Position numbers and translations under genes: made by a program. Positions 42,204-51,077 of a DNA stretch of 64,000 nucleotides are shown one piece after another. Source of the DNA: Streptomyces endocoffeicus (GTDB lineage: Bacteria; Actinomycetota; Actinomycetes; Streptomycetales; Streptomycetaceae); the NCBI RefSeq assembly GCF_016741935.1, contig NZ_JAERRG010000011.1, positions 186,001 to 250,000 on the forward strand. The letters are read 5' to 3'. Each line of letters opens with the position of its first letter. The first letter of the stretch is position 1. Under the pieces are notes generated by a model. That model did not search any database and was not told the DNA's origin. It saw only the letters and a list, made by a program, of their open reading frames with translations.

Positions 42204-43034
42204 ATGCTCTCGGCGAGAAGCGTGTTCCAGGAGATCCTCGACAACGACGAGTCGTTCCGGCTCTTCTGCTCCGTCGCGGCCAGCGGGGAGGCCCAGGGAG
42301 GCTGGGAGAACGGCCGGATCGCCGCCCTCGTGCCCGAGAGCCGCCGCGACCTCGCGCCCAAGATCGCCCGCCATGGCGCCGACGAGGACAAACACGGCCG
42401 GATCTTCAACGCCCTGCTCCGCAAGCGCGGTCTGGAGCCCATGGAGGTGCCGCCCGAGACCGACTACACGATGCTCCTGGAGGCGCGCGGCATCGGCCTC
42501 GCCCATGACAAGCTGCGCCGCGACGAGCCGCTCACCGAGCACGACATCGTGGTCTACCTCGCCCATAGCCGGGTCACCGAACAGCGCGCCTCGGCCCAGA
42601 TGATGATGTTGCGCAGGTACTTCGGCGACCACCCCGGCCTCGGCCGCGCGGTGCGCATGATCGCCGACGACGAGGACAACCACCTCGCCTACTGCCACGA
42701 GGAGCTGCTGCGCCTGGCCGCCGACGGATACGGCCGGACCATCCAGCGCACCCTGCGGGAGAGCGCGCTCGTCGAGATGGAGGTCTACCGGGACGTCAGC
42801 CTGGCCGTGATGGCCCATATGGGACGCCTTCTCGGCTGGCCCAAGCCGAAGTCCGCGCTGCTCGCGGCCGGGATCCACGCCCTGCACGGGTACGAGCGGC
42901 TGGGCGGCTGGCGGCGCATGGTGTCACTGCGGATGCCCGAGCGGCGGAACGCGCTGGGCGGACCCGCGAAGAGCGCTTCCGGCGCACCGGCACCAGAGGC
43001 ACCAGAGGCACCAGAGGCACCCGAGTTCGTCTGA
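42204..43034 (+). CDS. Ferritin-like domain-containing protein
   Basis: The protein of 276 residues has a four-helix ferritin-like core. ExxH-type iron ligands are visible in ARHGADEDKHGRIFNALL and IADDEDNHLAYCHEELLRLA, and a further Glu in HSRVTEQRASAQMMMLRRYF. A longer C-terminal part (RTLRESALVEMEVYRDVSLA, LLAAGIHALHGYERLGGWRR) ends in an Ala/Pro/Glu repeat. It is probably a diiron protein or oxygenase; the substrate is unknown. GGAGG stands eight bases before the ATG. Confidence 0.82.
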   Translation: MLSARSVFQEILDNDESFRLFCSVAASGEAQGGWENGRIAALVPESRRDLAPKIARHGADEDKHGRIFNALLRKRGLEPMEVPPETDYTMLLEARGIGLAHDKLRRDEPLTEHDIVVYLAHSRVTEQRASAQMMMLRRYFGDHPGLGRAVRMIADDEDNHLAYCHEELLRLAADGYGRTIQRTLRESALVEMEVYRDVSLAVMAHMGRLLGWPKPKSALLAAGIHALHGYERLGGWRRMVSLRMPERRNALGGPAKSASGAPAPEAPEAPEAPEFV

Positions 43035-43109
43035 CGGCCCGGCCCCGCCACGTCGGCCGTCCGACTCCGACAGCCCGGCCTCGCCACACCAGCCCCCCGC
43101 CTCAAGACC

Positions 43110-44102
43110 TCAGAGCCACCCACGCCGCTTGAAATAGCGGTACAGCAGCGCGATCACACCGCCCATGAGCGCGACCACCGCCGGGTATCCCCAGGGCTGC
43201 TTCAGCTCCGGCATGTGCGTGAAGTTCATGCCGTAGATCCCGGCGATCATCGTCGGGACCGCGGCCATGGCCGCCCACGCCGAGATCTTCCGCATATCGT
43301 CGTTCTGTCGCACGCCCATCTGCGCGAGATGGGCGGAGAGAATGTCCGACAGCAGCCGGTCCAGCCCCTCCACATGCTCGTTCACCCGGGTCAGATGGTC
43401 GCTGACATCGCGGAAGAACGGCCGGGAGCCCTCGTGCACGAACGGCACCCCGGCGCCGGTGAGCCGCTCCATCGGCTCCTCCAACGGCCCGGCCGAGCGG
43501 CGGAATTCCATCACCTCGCGCTTGAAGGCGTAGATCCGCCCGGCGGTGTTCTGCCCGCCGCCCGCGTTCGGGGCGAAGACCTCCGTCTCCAGCTCCTCCA
43601 GGTCCCCGTGCAGATCGTCGGCCACGTCCAGATAGTGGTCCACGACCGCGTCGGAGACCGCGTACATCACCGCCGTGGGGCCGTGCTGCAGCACCTCGGG
43701 CATCTTCTCCAGCCGGTCGCGCACCGAGCCGAGCGGATTGGCCTCGCCGTGCCTTACGGTCACCACGAAGGAGTCACCGACGAAGACCATCAGCTCACCC
43801 GCGGTGACGGTCCCGGCCCGGTCGTCGTACCGCACCGGCTTGAGCACCAGGAACAGCGAATCGTCATAGACCTCCAGCTTCGGCCTCTGGTGGGCGCACA
43901 GGGCGTCCTCGACGGCCAGCGGATGCAGTCCGAACTCGCTGGTGACCAGCTCGAACTCCTTCTCGGTCGGCTCATGCAGCCCGATCCACAAGAAGGCGTC
44001 CCCACTCGCGCGCGCCTCGTCCAGGGCGTCGGAGAAGTCGGCGGGTCCCTCGGTGCGGGCCCCGTCCCGGTAGATGGCACAATCCACGATCACGCTGCGC
44101 AT
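43110..44102 (-). CDS. corA: CorA-type magnesium/cobalt transporter
   Basis: CorA forms pentameric Mg2+/Co2+ channels. The 330-residue protein has a large cytosolic domain (FLWIGLHEPTEKEFELVTSE, HPLAVEDALCAHQRPKLEVY), a long helix and two C-terminal helices with the signature YGMNF (IAGIYGMNFTHMPELKQPWG). It ends YRYFKRRGWL. GCGAGG lies before the ATG. It is divergent from the phosphatase gene, 100 bp away. Longer upstream reading has no ribosome-binding site. Confidence 0.93.
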   Translation of the reverse strand: MRSVIVDCAIYRDGARTEGPADFSDALDEARASGDAFLWIGLHEPTEKEFELVTSEFGLHPLAVEDALCAHQRPKLEVYDDSLFLVLKPVRYDDRAGTVTAGELMVFVGDSFVVTVRHGEANPLGSVRDRLEKMPEVLQHGPTAVMYAVSDAVVDHYLDVADDLHGDLEELETEVFAPNAGGGQNTAGRIYAFKREVMEFRRSAGPLEEPMERLTGAGVPFVHEGSRPFFRDVSDHLTRVNEHVEGLDRLLSDILSAHLAQMGVRQNDDMRKISAWAAMAAVPTMIAGIYGMNFTHMPELKQPWGYPAVVALMGGVIALLYRYFKRRGWL

Positions 44103-44201
44103 TGTGCCTCGCGTGATGCCGATCGGCACAGGGGGACCCCCGGTACGGGATCGGTGCGCATCCCCGCTGAGCGGCGCCGGAGGGGTCGTAGGGTGGCAGC
44201 C

Positions 44202-44897
44202 ATGCCCATGCTGATCCTCGTACGGCACGGCCGGTCCACCGCCAATACCGCGGGCGTCCTCGCGGGCTGGACACCTGGTGTCGCCCTCGACGAGCGCGGT
44301 ACGGCCCAGGCCGCGGCGCTGCCCGGCAGACTGGCCGGGGTGCCGCTCGCCGCCGCCGTCACCAGCCCCCTGCAGCGCTGCCGGGAGACCCTGGCCCCGC
44401 TGCTCGCCGCCCGCCCCGAACTGCCGCTGCACCCCGACGACCGGATCGGGGAGTGCCACTACGGCGACTGGTCCGGCCGGAAGCTGGCCGAGCTCGCCGA
44501 TGAACCATTGATGAACATCGTCCAGCAGCATCCGTCCGCGGCCGCCTTCCCCGGTGGCGAGTCCATGCGCGCCATGCACGCGCGCGCGGTCGAGGCGGTG
44601 CGCGACTGGAACGCCCGGATCGAGCGGGAGCACGGCGCCGACGCGGTCTATCTGATGTGTTCCCACGGGGACGTCATCAAGGCGCTGGTCGCGGACGCCC
44701 TCGGACTCCATCTCGATCTGTTCCAGCGGATCTCGGTCGAGCCCTGCTCGGTCACCGCGATCCGTTACACCCCGACCCGGCCCTTCCTCGTCCGGCTGGG
44801 AGACACCGGGGACTTCGCCGGTCTGGCGCCGCGCGAGGAGAACTCCGGCCACCGCGGCGGGGACGCGGCGGTGGGCGGCGACGCGGGAGCACCGTGA
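44202..44897 (+). CDS. Histidine phosphatase family protein (MSMEG_4193 type)
   Basis: The 231-residue protein has the phosphohistidine motif LVRHGRSTANTAGVLAG, TSPLQRCRETLAPLL, GECHYGDWSGRKLAEL and the second His in YLMCSHGDVIKALVADALGL. It belongs to the phosphoglycerate-mutase-like group that in actinobacteria stands with DUF3090, SCO1664 and mshC (MSMEG_4193 type). The true substrate is unknown. The ATG is preceded by a GGAGG-containing stretch; a second ATG two codons in is possible. Confidence 0.88.
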   Translation: MPMLILVRHGRSTANTAGVLAGWTPGVALDERGTAQAAALPGRLAGVPLAAAVTSPLQRCRETLAPLLAARPELPLHPDDRIGECHYGDWSGRKLAELADEPLMNIVQQHPSAAAFPGGESMRAMHARAVEAVRDWNARIEREHGADAVYLMCSHGDVIKALVADALGLHLDLFQRISVEPCSVTAIRYTPTRPFLVRLGDTGDFAGLAPREENSGHRGGDAAVGGDAGAP

Positions 44898-45020
44898 TCG
44901 CTGTGCGCAGTAGGGTGGTGCCGCGGTGCGAGGGCGCCGTGACAGCCGTGACCGGGCGGTCGTGACACCCAGCGGTCAGCAGTCAGTCAGCCGAGCAGTC
45001 GAACCAAATGGAGCAGGACG

Positions 45021-45611
45021 TTGTCCCGTCAGGTGTTCCTCTATGACCCGCCGGACCGTTTCGTCGCCGGTACGGTCGGGCTGCCTGGTCGCCGTACCTT
45101 TTTCCTTCAGGCATCCGCCGGCAGCCGGACCACCAGTGTCGCGTTGGAGAAGACGCAGGTCGCCGCGTTGGCCGAGCGGATAGACGAGTTGCTGGACGAG
45201 GTGGTGCGGCGCACCGGCGGAAACGCCCCGGTCCCCGCCGTCGCACCGACCGAACTCAGCGACATCGCACCGCTGGAAGTCCCCGTGGAGGAGGAGTTCC
45301 GGGTCGGCACCATGGCACTCGCCTGGGACGGCGAGGAGCAGCGGATGATCGTCGAGGCGCAGGCACTGGTCGAGCTGGAGGCCGAGTCCGAGGAGGACCT
45401 GGCCGAGGCCGAGGAGCGGCTGCTCCAGGACGATGTGAACGGCCCGCCCATGCTGCGGGTGCGGCTCACCGGGACGCAGGCGCGCGCGTTCGCCAAGCGC
45501 GCCCTGGAGGTCGTCAACGCCGGCCGGCCGCCCTGTCCGCTGTGCAGTCTGCCGCTCGACCCGGAGGGACACGTATGTCCGCGCCAGAACGGATACCGCC
45601 GCGGAGCCTGA
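45021..45611 (+). CDS. DUF3090 family protein
   Basis: The 196-residue protein begins SRQVFLYDPPDRFVAGTVGL and has FFLQASAGSRTTSVALEKTQ. It ends with a probable zinc-binding motif CPLCSLPLDPEGHVCPRQNG (three Cys and one His). This is the conserved DUF3090 protein of actinobacteria. A TTG start with GGAG eight bases upstream fits. It overlaps the SCO1664-family gene by 37 bp, so the two products are made together. Function unknown; linkage to mshC suggests a redox or repair theme. Confidence 0.9.
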   Translation: MSRQVFLYDPPDRFVAGTVGLPGRRTFFLQASAGSRTTSVALEKTQVAALAERIDELLDEVVRRTGGNAPVPAVAPTELSDIAPLEVPVEEEFRVGTMALAWDGEEQRMIVEAQALVELEAESEEDLAEAEERLLQDDVNGPPMLRVRLTGTQARAFAKRALEVVNAGRPPCPLCSLPLDPEGHVCPRQNGYRRGA

Positions 45612-46483
45612 CGCCCCCGGCCCCGGCCGAGCTGCTGCCCCCGGCCGAGCTGCTGGCTCTCGGTGAGCTGACGGTGCGCGGCCGGGTCCGGGAGGCGTCC
45701 AACGCGGTGCTGTACTGCACGGTCGAGTACGAGGGCCACAGCGCCCCTTGTGTCTACAAGCCGGTGGCCGGGGAGCGGCCGCTGTGGGACTTCCCGGACG
45801 GCACCCTCGCCCAGCGCGAGGTCGCGGCGTACGAGATCTCCGAGGCCACCGGCTGGGGCCTGGTGCCGCCCACGGTGCTGCGCGACGGGCCGTACGGGCA
45901 GGGGATGTGCCAGCTCTGGGTGGAGGTCGAGACGGCCACCGACGGGCCGGACGGGGCCGACGGCGGGCCGGACGGCGATGGCTCGGAGGAGATCGGGGGA
46001 GCGGAGCTGCTCGCGCTCGTCGAGGGCGATGAACCGGGCCCCGGCTGGAAGGCGGTGGGCTACGCCGAGGTGGGCGAGGGCCGCACGGCGCTGCTGGTCC
46101 ACGCCGACGACGTACGGCTGCGCCGGCTGGCCGTCCTCGACGCGGTGATCAACAACGGCGACCGCAAGGGCGGCCATCTGCTGCCCGCGGCCGGTGGCCG
46201 GCTCTATGCGATTGATCACGGAGTGACGTTCAACGCCGACGACAAGCTGCGCACCCTGCTGTGGGGCTGGGCCGGGGAGCCGCTGCCGGACGATGTGCTG
46301 GAGGTGCTGCGCCGGCTGGCGGGCGAGCTGGCCGACGGCGGCCCGCTGAGCGCCCGGCTGGCGGAGCTGATCACCGGGGCCGAGATCGAGGCCCTGCGGG
46401 CCCGTGTCGCCGCCCTGTTGCGCACGGGGAAGCACCCCGAGCCCAGCGGCCAGTGGCCCGCCATCCCCTGGCCGCCGGTCTGA
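45575..46483 (+). CDS. SCO1664 family protein (PI3/4-kinase-like fold)
   Basis: The 302-residue protein has a kinase-like core: LTVRGRVREASNAVLYCTVE, APCVYKPVAGERPLWDFPDG (Lys), LAQREVAAYEISEATGWGLV, LAVLDAVINNGDRKGGHLLP (catalytic Asp-Arg region) and LYAIDHGVTFNADDKLRTLL (metal-binding DHG). These match the phosphatidylinositol-kinase-like fold assigned to this family. GGAGGGA precedes the ATG, inside the end of DUF3090. The substrate is unknown. Confidence 0.9.
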   Translation: MSAPERIPPRSLTPPAPAELLPPAELLALGELTVRGRVREASNAVLYCTVEYEGHSAPCVYKPVAGERPLWDFPDGTLAQREVAAYEISEATGWGLVPPTVLRDGPYGQGMCQLWVEVETATDGPDGADGGPDGDGSEEIGGAELLALVEGDEPGPGWKAVGYAEVGEGRTALLVHADDVRLRRLAVLDAVINNGDRKGGHLLPAAGGRLYAIDHGVTFNADDKLRTLLWGWAGEPLPDDVLEVLRRLAGELADGGPLSARLAELITGAEIEALRARVAALLRTGKHPEPSGQWPAIPWPPV

Positions 46484-46495
46484 CCGGATGGGTTC

Positions 46496-46620
46496 GCTCC
46501 GGTCCGGGTGGACAGGCCGCTCCGGACCGGTGGACAGGCCGCTCCGGACCGGGTGGACAGGCCGCTCCGGACCGGGTGGACCGGCCCGCTCCGGACCGGG
46601 TGGACCGGCCCGCTCCGGGG
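46496..46620. repeat. Five tandem ~22-25-bp GGACCGGGTGGACAGGCCGC repeats
   Basis: Five imperfect units built from GCTCCGGACCGGGTGGAC and AGGCC or CGGCC lie within the 312-bp gap before mshC. The rest of the gap (to 46795) should hold the mshC promoter and has no gene. The array may be neutral, but it pushes mshC away from the upstream operon. Confidence 0.8.
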
Positions 46621-46795
46621 CCGTGGGGCCGTCCGTTCCGGGGCCGGGTGGGGCCCGTCACGCCCCCGCCCGGAGTCCCTGGAACGCGGATCGGGCAGCT
46701 CAAGCAGCTCGCGGATGTCCGCGCAAGACCGCCCATCCGGCCAACACCACTGGTCCGGTTCGTATGCGGACGCTGCATCCGGTTACGCTCATTGC

Positions 46796-48025
46796 ATGTA
46801 TGCCTGGCCCGCTTCTGAGGTTCCCGCCCTGCCCGGCAGTGGCCGCGACCTGAGCATTCACGACACCGCGACCGGGGGACGGATCAACCTGACCCCCGGT
46901 CCCGTCGCGCGCATCTACGTCTGCGGGATCACCCCGTACGACGCGACCCACATGGGTCATGCGGCGACCTACAACGCGTTCGACCTCGTTCAGCGCGTAT
47001 GGCTCGACACCAAGCGCCAGGTGCACTACGTCCAGAACGTCACCGATGTCGACGATCCCCTGCTGGAGCGGGCGCAGGTGAACGGCGACGACTGGACGGC
47101 CCTCGCCGAGCGTGAGACCGCCCTCTTCCGCGAGGACATGACGGCCCTGCGGATGCTGCCCCCACAGCACTACATCGGCGCCGTCGAGTCCATCCCGGGG
47201 ATCGTGCCGCTCGTGGAGCGGCTGCGCGACCTGGGCGCCGCCTATGAACTCGAAGGCGACATCTACTTCTCCGTGGAGTCCGACCCCTCCTTCGGCTCGG
47301 TCAGCCGGCTCGACGCCGAGGCCATGCGGCTGCTGTCCGCCGAGCGCGGCGGCGACCCGGAGCGCCCCGGCAAGAAGAACCCCCTCGACCCGATGCTGTG
47401 GATGGCCGCCCGTGCCGGCGAGCCGAGTTGGGACGGCGGATCGCTCGGCCGCGGCCGCCCCGGCTGGCACATCGAATGCGTGGCCATCGCCCTGGACCAC
47501 CTCGGCATGGGCTTCGACGTGCAGGGCGGCGGATCCGATCTCGCCTTCCCGCACCATGAGATGGGCGCCTCGCACGCCCAGGTCCTCACCGGTGAGCGGC
47601 CGTTCGCCAAGACGTATGTGCACGCCGGGATGGTGGCCCTGGACGGCGAGAAGATGTCCAAGTCCAAGGGCAACCTGGTCTTCGTCTCGGCGCTGCGCCG
47701 CGACGGCGTCGACCCGGCGGCCATACGGCTCGCGCTGCTCGCCCGCCACTACCGCTCGGACTGGGAGTGGACGGACGGGCTGCTGCGGGAGGCCGAGGAG
47801 CGCCTCGGCCGCTGGCGTGCCGCCGTCTCGCGGCCCGACGGGCCCTCGGCGGACGCGCTGGTGGAGGAGATCCGCGAGGCGCTCGCGGACGATCTGGACT
47901 CCCCGGCCGCCCTGGCCGCCGTCGACCGCTGGGCCGCCGCGCAGTCGGCCACCGGCGGTACGGACGAGGGGGCGCCCGGTCTGGTCTCGCGCGCCGTGGA
48001 CGCGCTGCTGGGCGTGGCCCTCTGA
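46796..48025 (+). CDS. mshC: Cysteine-1-D-myo-inosityl 2-amino-2-deoxy-alpha-D-glucopyranoside ligase
   Basis: MshC joins cysteine to GlcN-inositol with ATP, the third step of mycothiol synthesis. The 409-residue enzyme is a cysteinyl-tRNA-synthetase homologue without the tRNA-binding end. It has zinc/cysteine ligands in YVCGITPYDATHMGHA, a HIGH-like HMGH, GWHIECVAIALDHLG, FPHHEMGASHAQ and KMSKSKGN. The ATG giving MYAWPASEVPALPG is the standard family start. The gene belongs to the conserved block DUF3090-SCO1664-mshC and ends at a strong hairpin. Confidence 0.96.
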   Translation: MYAWPASEVPALPGSGRDLSIHDTATGGRINLTPGPVARIYVCGITPYDATHMGHAATYNAFDLVQRVWLDTKRQVHYVQNVTDVDDPLLERAQVNGDDWTALAERETALFREDMTALRMLPPQHYIGAVESIPGIVPLVERLRDLGAAYELEGDIYFSVESDPSFGSVSRLDAEAMRLLSAERGGDPERPGKKNPLDPMLWMAARAGEPSWDGGSLGRGRPGWHIECVAIALDHLGMGFDVQGGGSDLAFPHHEMGASHAQVLTGERPFAKTYVHAGMVALDGEKMSKSKGNLVFVSALRRDGVDPAAIRLALLARHYRSDWEWTDGLLREAEERLGRWRAAVSRPDGPSADALVEEIREALADDLDSPAALAAVDRWAAAQSATGGTDEGAPGLVSRAVDALLGVAL

Positions 48026-48064
48026 CGCGACATCGGGGCGCCGCGCCGCGACGGTGAACGCATG

Positions 48065-48095
48065 AGCCCGCGCCGGGGTCCTCCCGGCGCGGGCT
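48065..48095. terminator. 13-bp hairpin between mshC and the PAC2 gene
   Basis: The arms AGCCCGCGCCGGG and CCCGGCGCGGGCT pair perfectly around GTCCT and are followed by TCTC. It lies 40 bp past mshC and 120 bp from the convergent PAC2 stop, and so should terminate mshC. Confidence 0.85.
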
Positions 48096-48216
48096 TCTCG
48101 CTGTCTCGTACGCGGCGTACGCGGCGTGCGTGGTGTGCGCGGCCTACGTGGCGTACATGGCGCGCGTGGTGTGGCGCGCGTTGTGCGGCGTCGTGCGCCG
48201 TGTGCGGCGGTCGTGG

Positions 48217-49434
48217 TTACCGGTCGGAGCCGGACCCCTCGTCCCCGCTGCCACCCCGGTCCGTGCGGCCCTCGTCGCGGCGGGAGGCGTCCTGGCCCTC
48301 GGTGTCCCGGTCCTCGGCGCCCTGGCCGTCGTCCGCCCCCTTGGCTCCGTCGGCCTCCTTGGTGTCGTCCGCCTCCTTGACGTCGTCCACGTCCATGGCC
48401 TCGTCCCCGTCGCCTCCGGTGTCCTCGGCGTCGTCCTTGGCCATCTCGTCCTTGGCGGACGGCTTGCGCGGCCGCCCATGCCCTGTGGAGGGGTCGCGCA
48501 GATAGGGGGCACCCGGGCCGCCGGTGCCGCCCTCCCGGCCCTCCGCCAGACCGCCGCTCTCGGTCGCATGGCCGCCGGCGGGGCCGGGCTGGCCGTCGCG
48601 CCGCCGCAGATAGCGCTCGAACTCGCGGGCGATGGCCTCGCCGGACGCCTCGGGCAGCTCGGCGGTGTCCCGCGCCTCCTCCAGCGACTGGACGTACTCG
48701 GCGACCTCGCTGTCCTCGGCGGCCAGCTGGTCCACGCCCAACTGCCAGGCCCGCGAGTCCTCGGTCAGCTCGCCGAGGGGGATGCGCACCGTGATGAGGT
48801 CCTCGAGGCGGTTCAGCAGCGCCAGGGTGGCCTTCGGGTTCGGCGGCTGGGAGACGTAGTGCGGCACGGCCGCCCACAGGCTCACCGCCGGGACGCCGGC
48901 GTGGGCGCACGCCTCCTGGAGGACCCCGACGATCCCGGTCGGGCCCTCGTAGCGGGTCTCCTCCAGGTCGAGGCTGCGGGCCAGGTCCGGGTCGGAGGTG
49001 ACCCCGCTGACCGGCACCGGCCGGGTGTGCGGGGTGTCGCCGAGCAGCGCGCCGAGGATGACGACCATCTCCACGCCCAACTCATGGGCGTAGCCGAGGA
49101 TCTCGTTGCAGAACGACCGCCAGCGCATGCTCGGCTCGATACCGCGCACCAGCACCAGGTCCCGGGACTTCTCCCCGGTGTCCGCCCGGACCACCGAGAG
49201 CCGGGTCGTCGGCCAAGTGATCTTGCGCACCCCGCCCTCCAGGGCCACGGTGGGGCGGTTCACCTGGAAGTCGTAGTAGTCCTCCGCGTCGAGCGAGGCG
49301 AAGACCTCGCCCTTCCACTCCCGGTCCAGGTGCCCGACGGCGGTCGAGGCGGCGTCTCCGGCGTCGTTCCAGCCCTCGAAGGCACAGATCATGACCGGGT
49401 CGATCAGCTCGGGAACCCCCTCAAGCTCGATCAC
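48217..49434 (-). CDS. parJ: PAC2 family protein, probable ParJ homologue
   Basis: The protein of 405 residues has a PAC2 domain (about residues 1-250) with LIDPVMICAFEGWNDAGDAA, YYDFQVNRPTVALEGG, GIVGVLQEACAHAGVPAVSL and SLWAAVPHYVSQPPNPKATL. A disordered, strongly acidic tail follows (ASRRDEGRTDRGGSGDEGSG at the end). Position next to mshC and glpD matches S. coelicolor SCO1662, known as ParJ, a partner of the segregation ATPase ParA. The symbol rests on synteny and family. GGAGG precedes the GTG. The tail is longer than the PAC2 core requires. Confidence 0.82.
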   Translation of the reverse strand: MIELEGVPELIDPVMICAFEGWNDAGDAASTAVGHLDREWKGEVFASLDAEDYYDFQVNRPTVALEGGVRKITWPTTRLSVVRADTGEKSRDLVLVRGIEPSMRWRSFCNEILGYAHELGVEMVVILGALLGDTPHTRPVPVSGVTSDPDLARSLDLEETRYEGPTGIVGVLQEACAHAGVPAVSLWAAVPHYVSQPPNPKATLALLNRLEDLITVRIPLGELTEDSRAWQLGVDQLAAEDSEVAEYVQSLEEARDTAELPEASGEAIAREFERYLRRRDGQPGPAGGHATESGGLAEGREGGTGGPGAPYLRDPSTGHGRPRKPSAKDEMAKDDAEDTGGDGDEAMDVDDVKEADDTKEADGAKGADDGQGAEDRDTEGQDASRRDEGRTDRGGSGDEGSGSDR

Positions 49435-49625
49435 CCAGCGCCTCCTTCCGACCGGGGCGGACGGATGGTGCCGCCTCCAGCTGCAGTTTCCCATTGCGTG
49501 CCACCCAAGCCTACGGCTTTCCGGGGCTCCGGCCGCAGCCCCTGTCCAGGAGTACTCAGAGATTCATCCGATCTGTCCTTCGAAAGTTCGCACGCACCTC
49601 TGGACGAAACCCCTAGGACAGCGCT

Positions 49626-49657
49626 ATACATCGGATCATCGCGAAAGGTCCGATGTT
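49626..49657. promoter_or_regulatory. Candidate GntR/FCD operator before the fucose operon
   Basis: ACATCGGA (49628-49635) and TCCGATGT (49649-49656) form an 8-bp inverted repeat with a 13-base spacer, 32 bp before the dehydratase start. The same ACATCcGATGT motif precedes the GntR gene at the other end of the cluster. The regulator would repress both transcripts until the sugar or a pathway intermediate binds. Confidence 0.65.
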
Positions 49658-49688
49658 CTCTCTCGCGCATCGTTTCAGGGAGCCCCCA

Positions 49689-51077
49689 TTGAGTCAGCGT
49701 CCATCCGTCACCGAGCTCGAGGTCCATGACATCCGGTTTCCCACCTCGGAGCAGCTCGACGGCTCGGACGCCATGAACCCGGACCCCGACTACTCCGCCG
49801 CCTATGTCGTGCTGCGCACGGACGCGGGGGAGGGCGCGGCGGCCTCCGAGGGACACGGCTTCGTCTTCACCATCGGCCGCGGCAACGATGTCACCGCGGC
49901 CGCCATCCGCTCCCTGCGCCCCCATGTGGTGGGCCGCCCCGCGCCGCTGACGGCGGCCGATCTCGCCGCCCTGCACCGTGAGCTCACCCATGACTCGCAG
50001 CTGCGCTGGCTCGGGCCCGAGAAGGGCGTCATGCACATGGCCGCGGGTGCGGTGGTCAACGCCGCCTGGGACCTCGCCGCCCGGCAGGCCGGAAAGCCCC
50101 TGTGGCAGTTCCTCGCCGAGATGTCGCCCGAGGAACTGGTCGAGCTGGTCGACTTCCGCTACCTCAGCGACGCGCTCACCCTGGAGGAGGCGCTCGCCAT
50201 CCTGCGGGCCGCCGAGCCCGGCCGCGCCGAGCGCGCCGCGCGGCTGCGCGAGCGGGGCTACCCCGCCTACACCACCTCGCCCGGCTGGCTCGGTTACTCC
50301 GACGAGAAAATGATCAAGCTGGCGCAGGAGGCCGTCGCCGACGGCTTCGGCCAGATCAAGCTCAAGGTCGGGGCCGATCTGGACGAGGACCTCAGACGGA
50401 TGCGGCTCGCACGCGAGGCGGTCGGCCCGGACGTACGCATCGCCGTGGACGCCAACCAGCGCTGGGACGTGGCGGAGGCGGTGCGCTGGATGAGCGCCCT
50501 CGCGCCGTACGACCCGCACTGGATCGAGGAGCCCACCAGCCCGGACGACGTACTCGCCCACGCCGCCATCCGCGCCGGACAGCCGGTCAAGGTCGCCACC
50601 GGTGAGCACGTCGCCAACCGCGTGGTCTTCAAGCAGCTGCTCCAGGCCGAGGCGGTGGACTTCGTCCAGATCGACGCGGCACGGGTCGCCGGGGTCAACG
50701 AGAACCTCACAATCCTGCTGCTCGCCGCCAAGTACGGACTCCCGGTGTGCCCGCACGCGGGCGGCGTCGGGCTGTGCGAACTCGTCCAGCACCTGGCCAT
50801 GTTCGACTTCGTGGCCGTCTCGGGCAGCTGGGAGGACCGGGTCATCGAGTATGTCGACCACCTCCACGAGCACTTCGCCGATCCCGTGGTCATCGAGTCG
50901 GGCCGCTACCGGACTCCGACCGCGCCGGGCTTCTCCGCCCGTATGTACCCAGAGTCGATCGCCGCCTACCGCTATCCGGACGGGCCCGAATGGCGGGCCC
51001 GCCTCGCACAGCCCGTACCGGCTCAGCCCGTACCGGCACCGTCCGCACCCGCACAGCCTCAGGAGGACCACCAGTGA
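49689..51077 (+). CDS. L-fuconate dehydratase, enolase superfamily
   Basis: The enzyme should remove water from L-fuconate to give 2-keto-3-deoxy-L-fuconate. The 462-residue protein follows known fuconate dehydratases closely: VHDIRFPTSEQLDGSDAMNP, RWLGPEKGVMHMAAGAVVNA, FGQIKLKVGADLDEDL (catalytic KxK), IAVDANQRWDV, WIEEPTSPDDV, VATGEHVANR and CPHAGGVGLCELVQHLAMFD (catalytic His). A Pro/Ala/Gln tail of about 25 residues is extra. The TTG start has GGGAG seven bases upstream; the upstream ATG would overlap the operator. It is first in the operon. Confidence 0.93.
   Translation: MSQRPSVTELEVHDIRFPTSEQLDGSDAMNPDPDYSAAYVVLRTDAGEGAAASEGHGFVFTIGRGNDVTAAAIRSLRPHVVGRPAPLTAADLAALHRELTHDSQLRWLGPEKGVMHMAAGAVVNAAWDLAARQAGKPLWQFLAEMSPEELVELVDFRYLSDALTLEEALAILRAAEPGRAERAARLRERGYPAYTTSPGWLGYSDEKMIKLAQEAVADGFGQIKLKVGADLDEDLRRMRLAREAVGPDVRIAVDANQRWDVAEAVRWMSALAPYDPHWIEEPTSPDDVLAHAAIRAGQPVKVATGEHVANRVVFKQLLQAEAVDFVQIDAARVAGVNENLTILLLAAKYGLPVCPHAGGVGLCELVQHLAMFDFVAVSGSWEDRVIEYVDHLHEHFADPVVIESGRYRTPTAPGFSARMYPESIAAYRYPDGPEWRARLAQPVPAQPVPAPSAPAQPQEDHQ

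Noticed and set aside
46700..48910. 736-codon minus-strand frame opposite mshC
   Set aside because: It is antisense to a complete mshC and lacks any domain.
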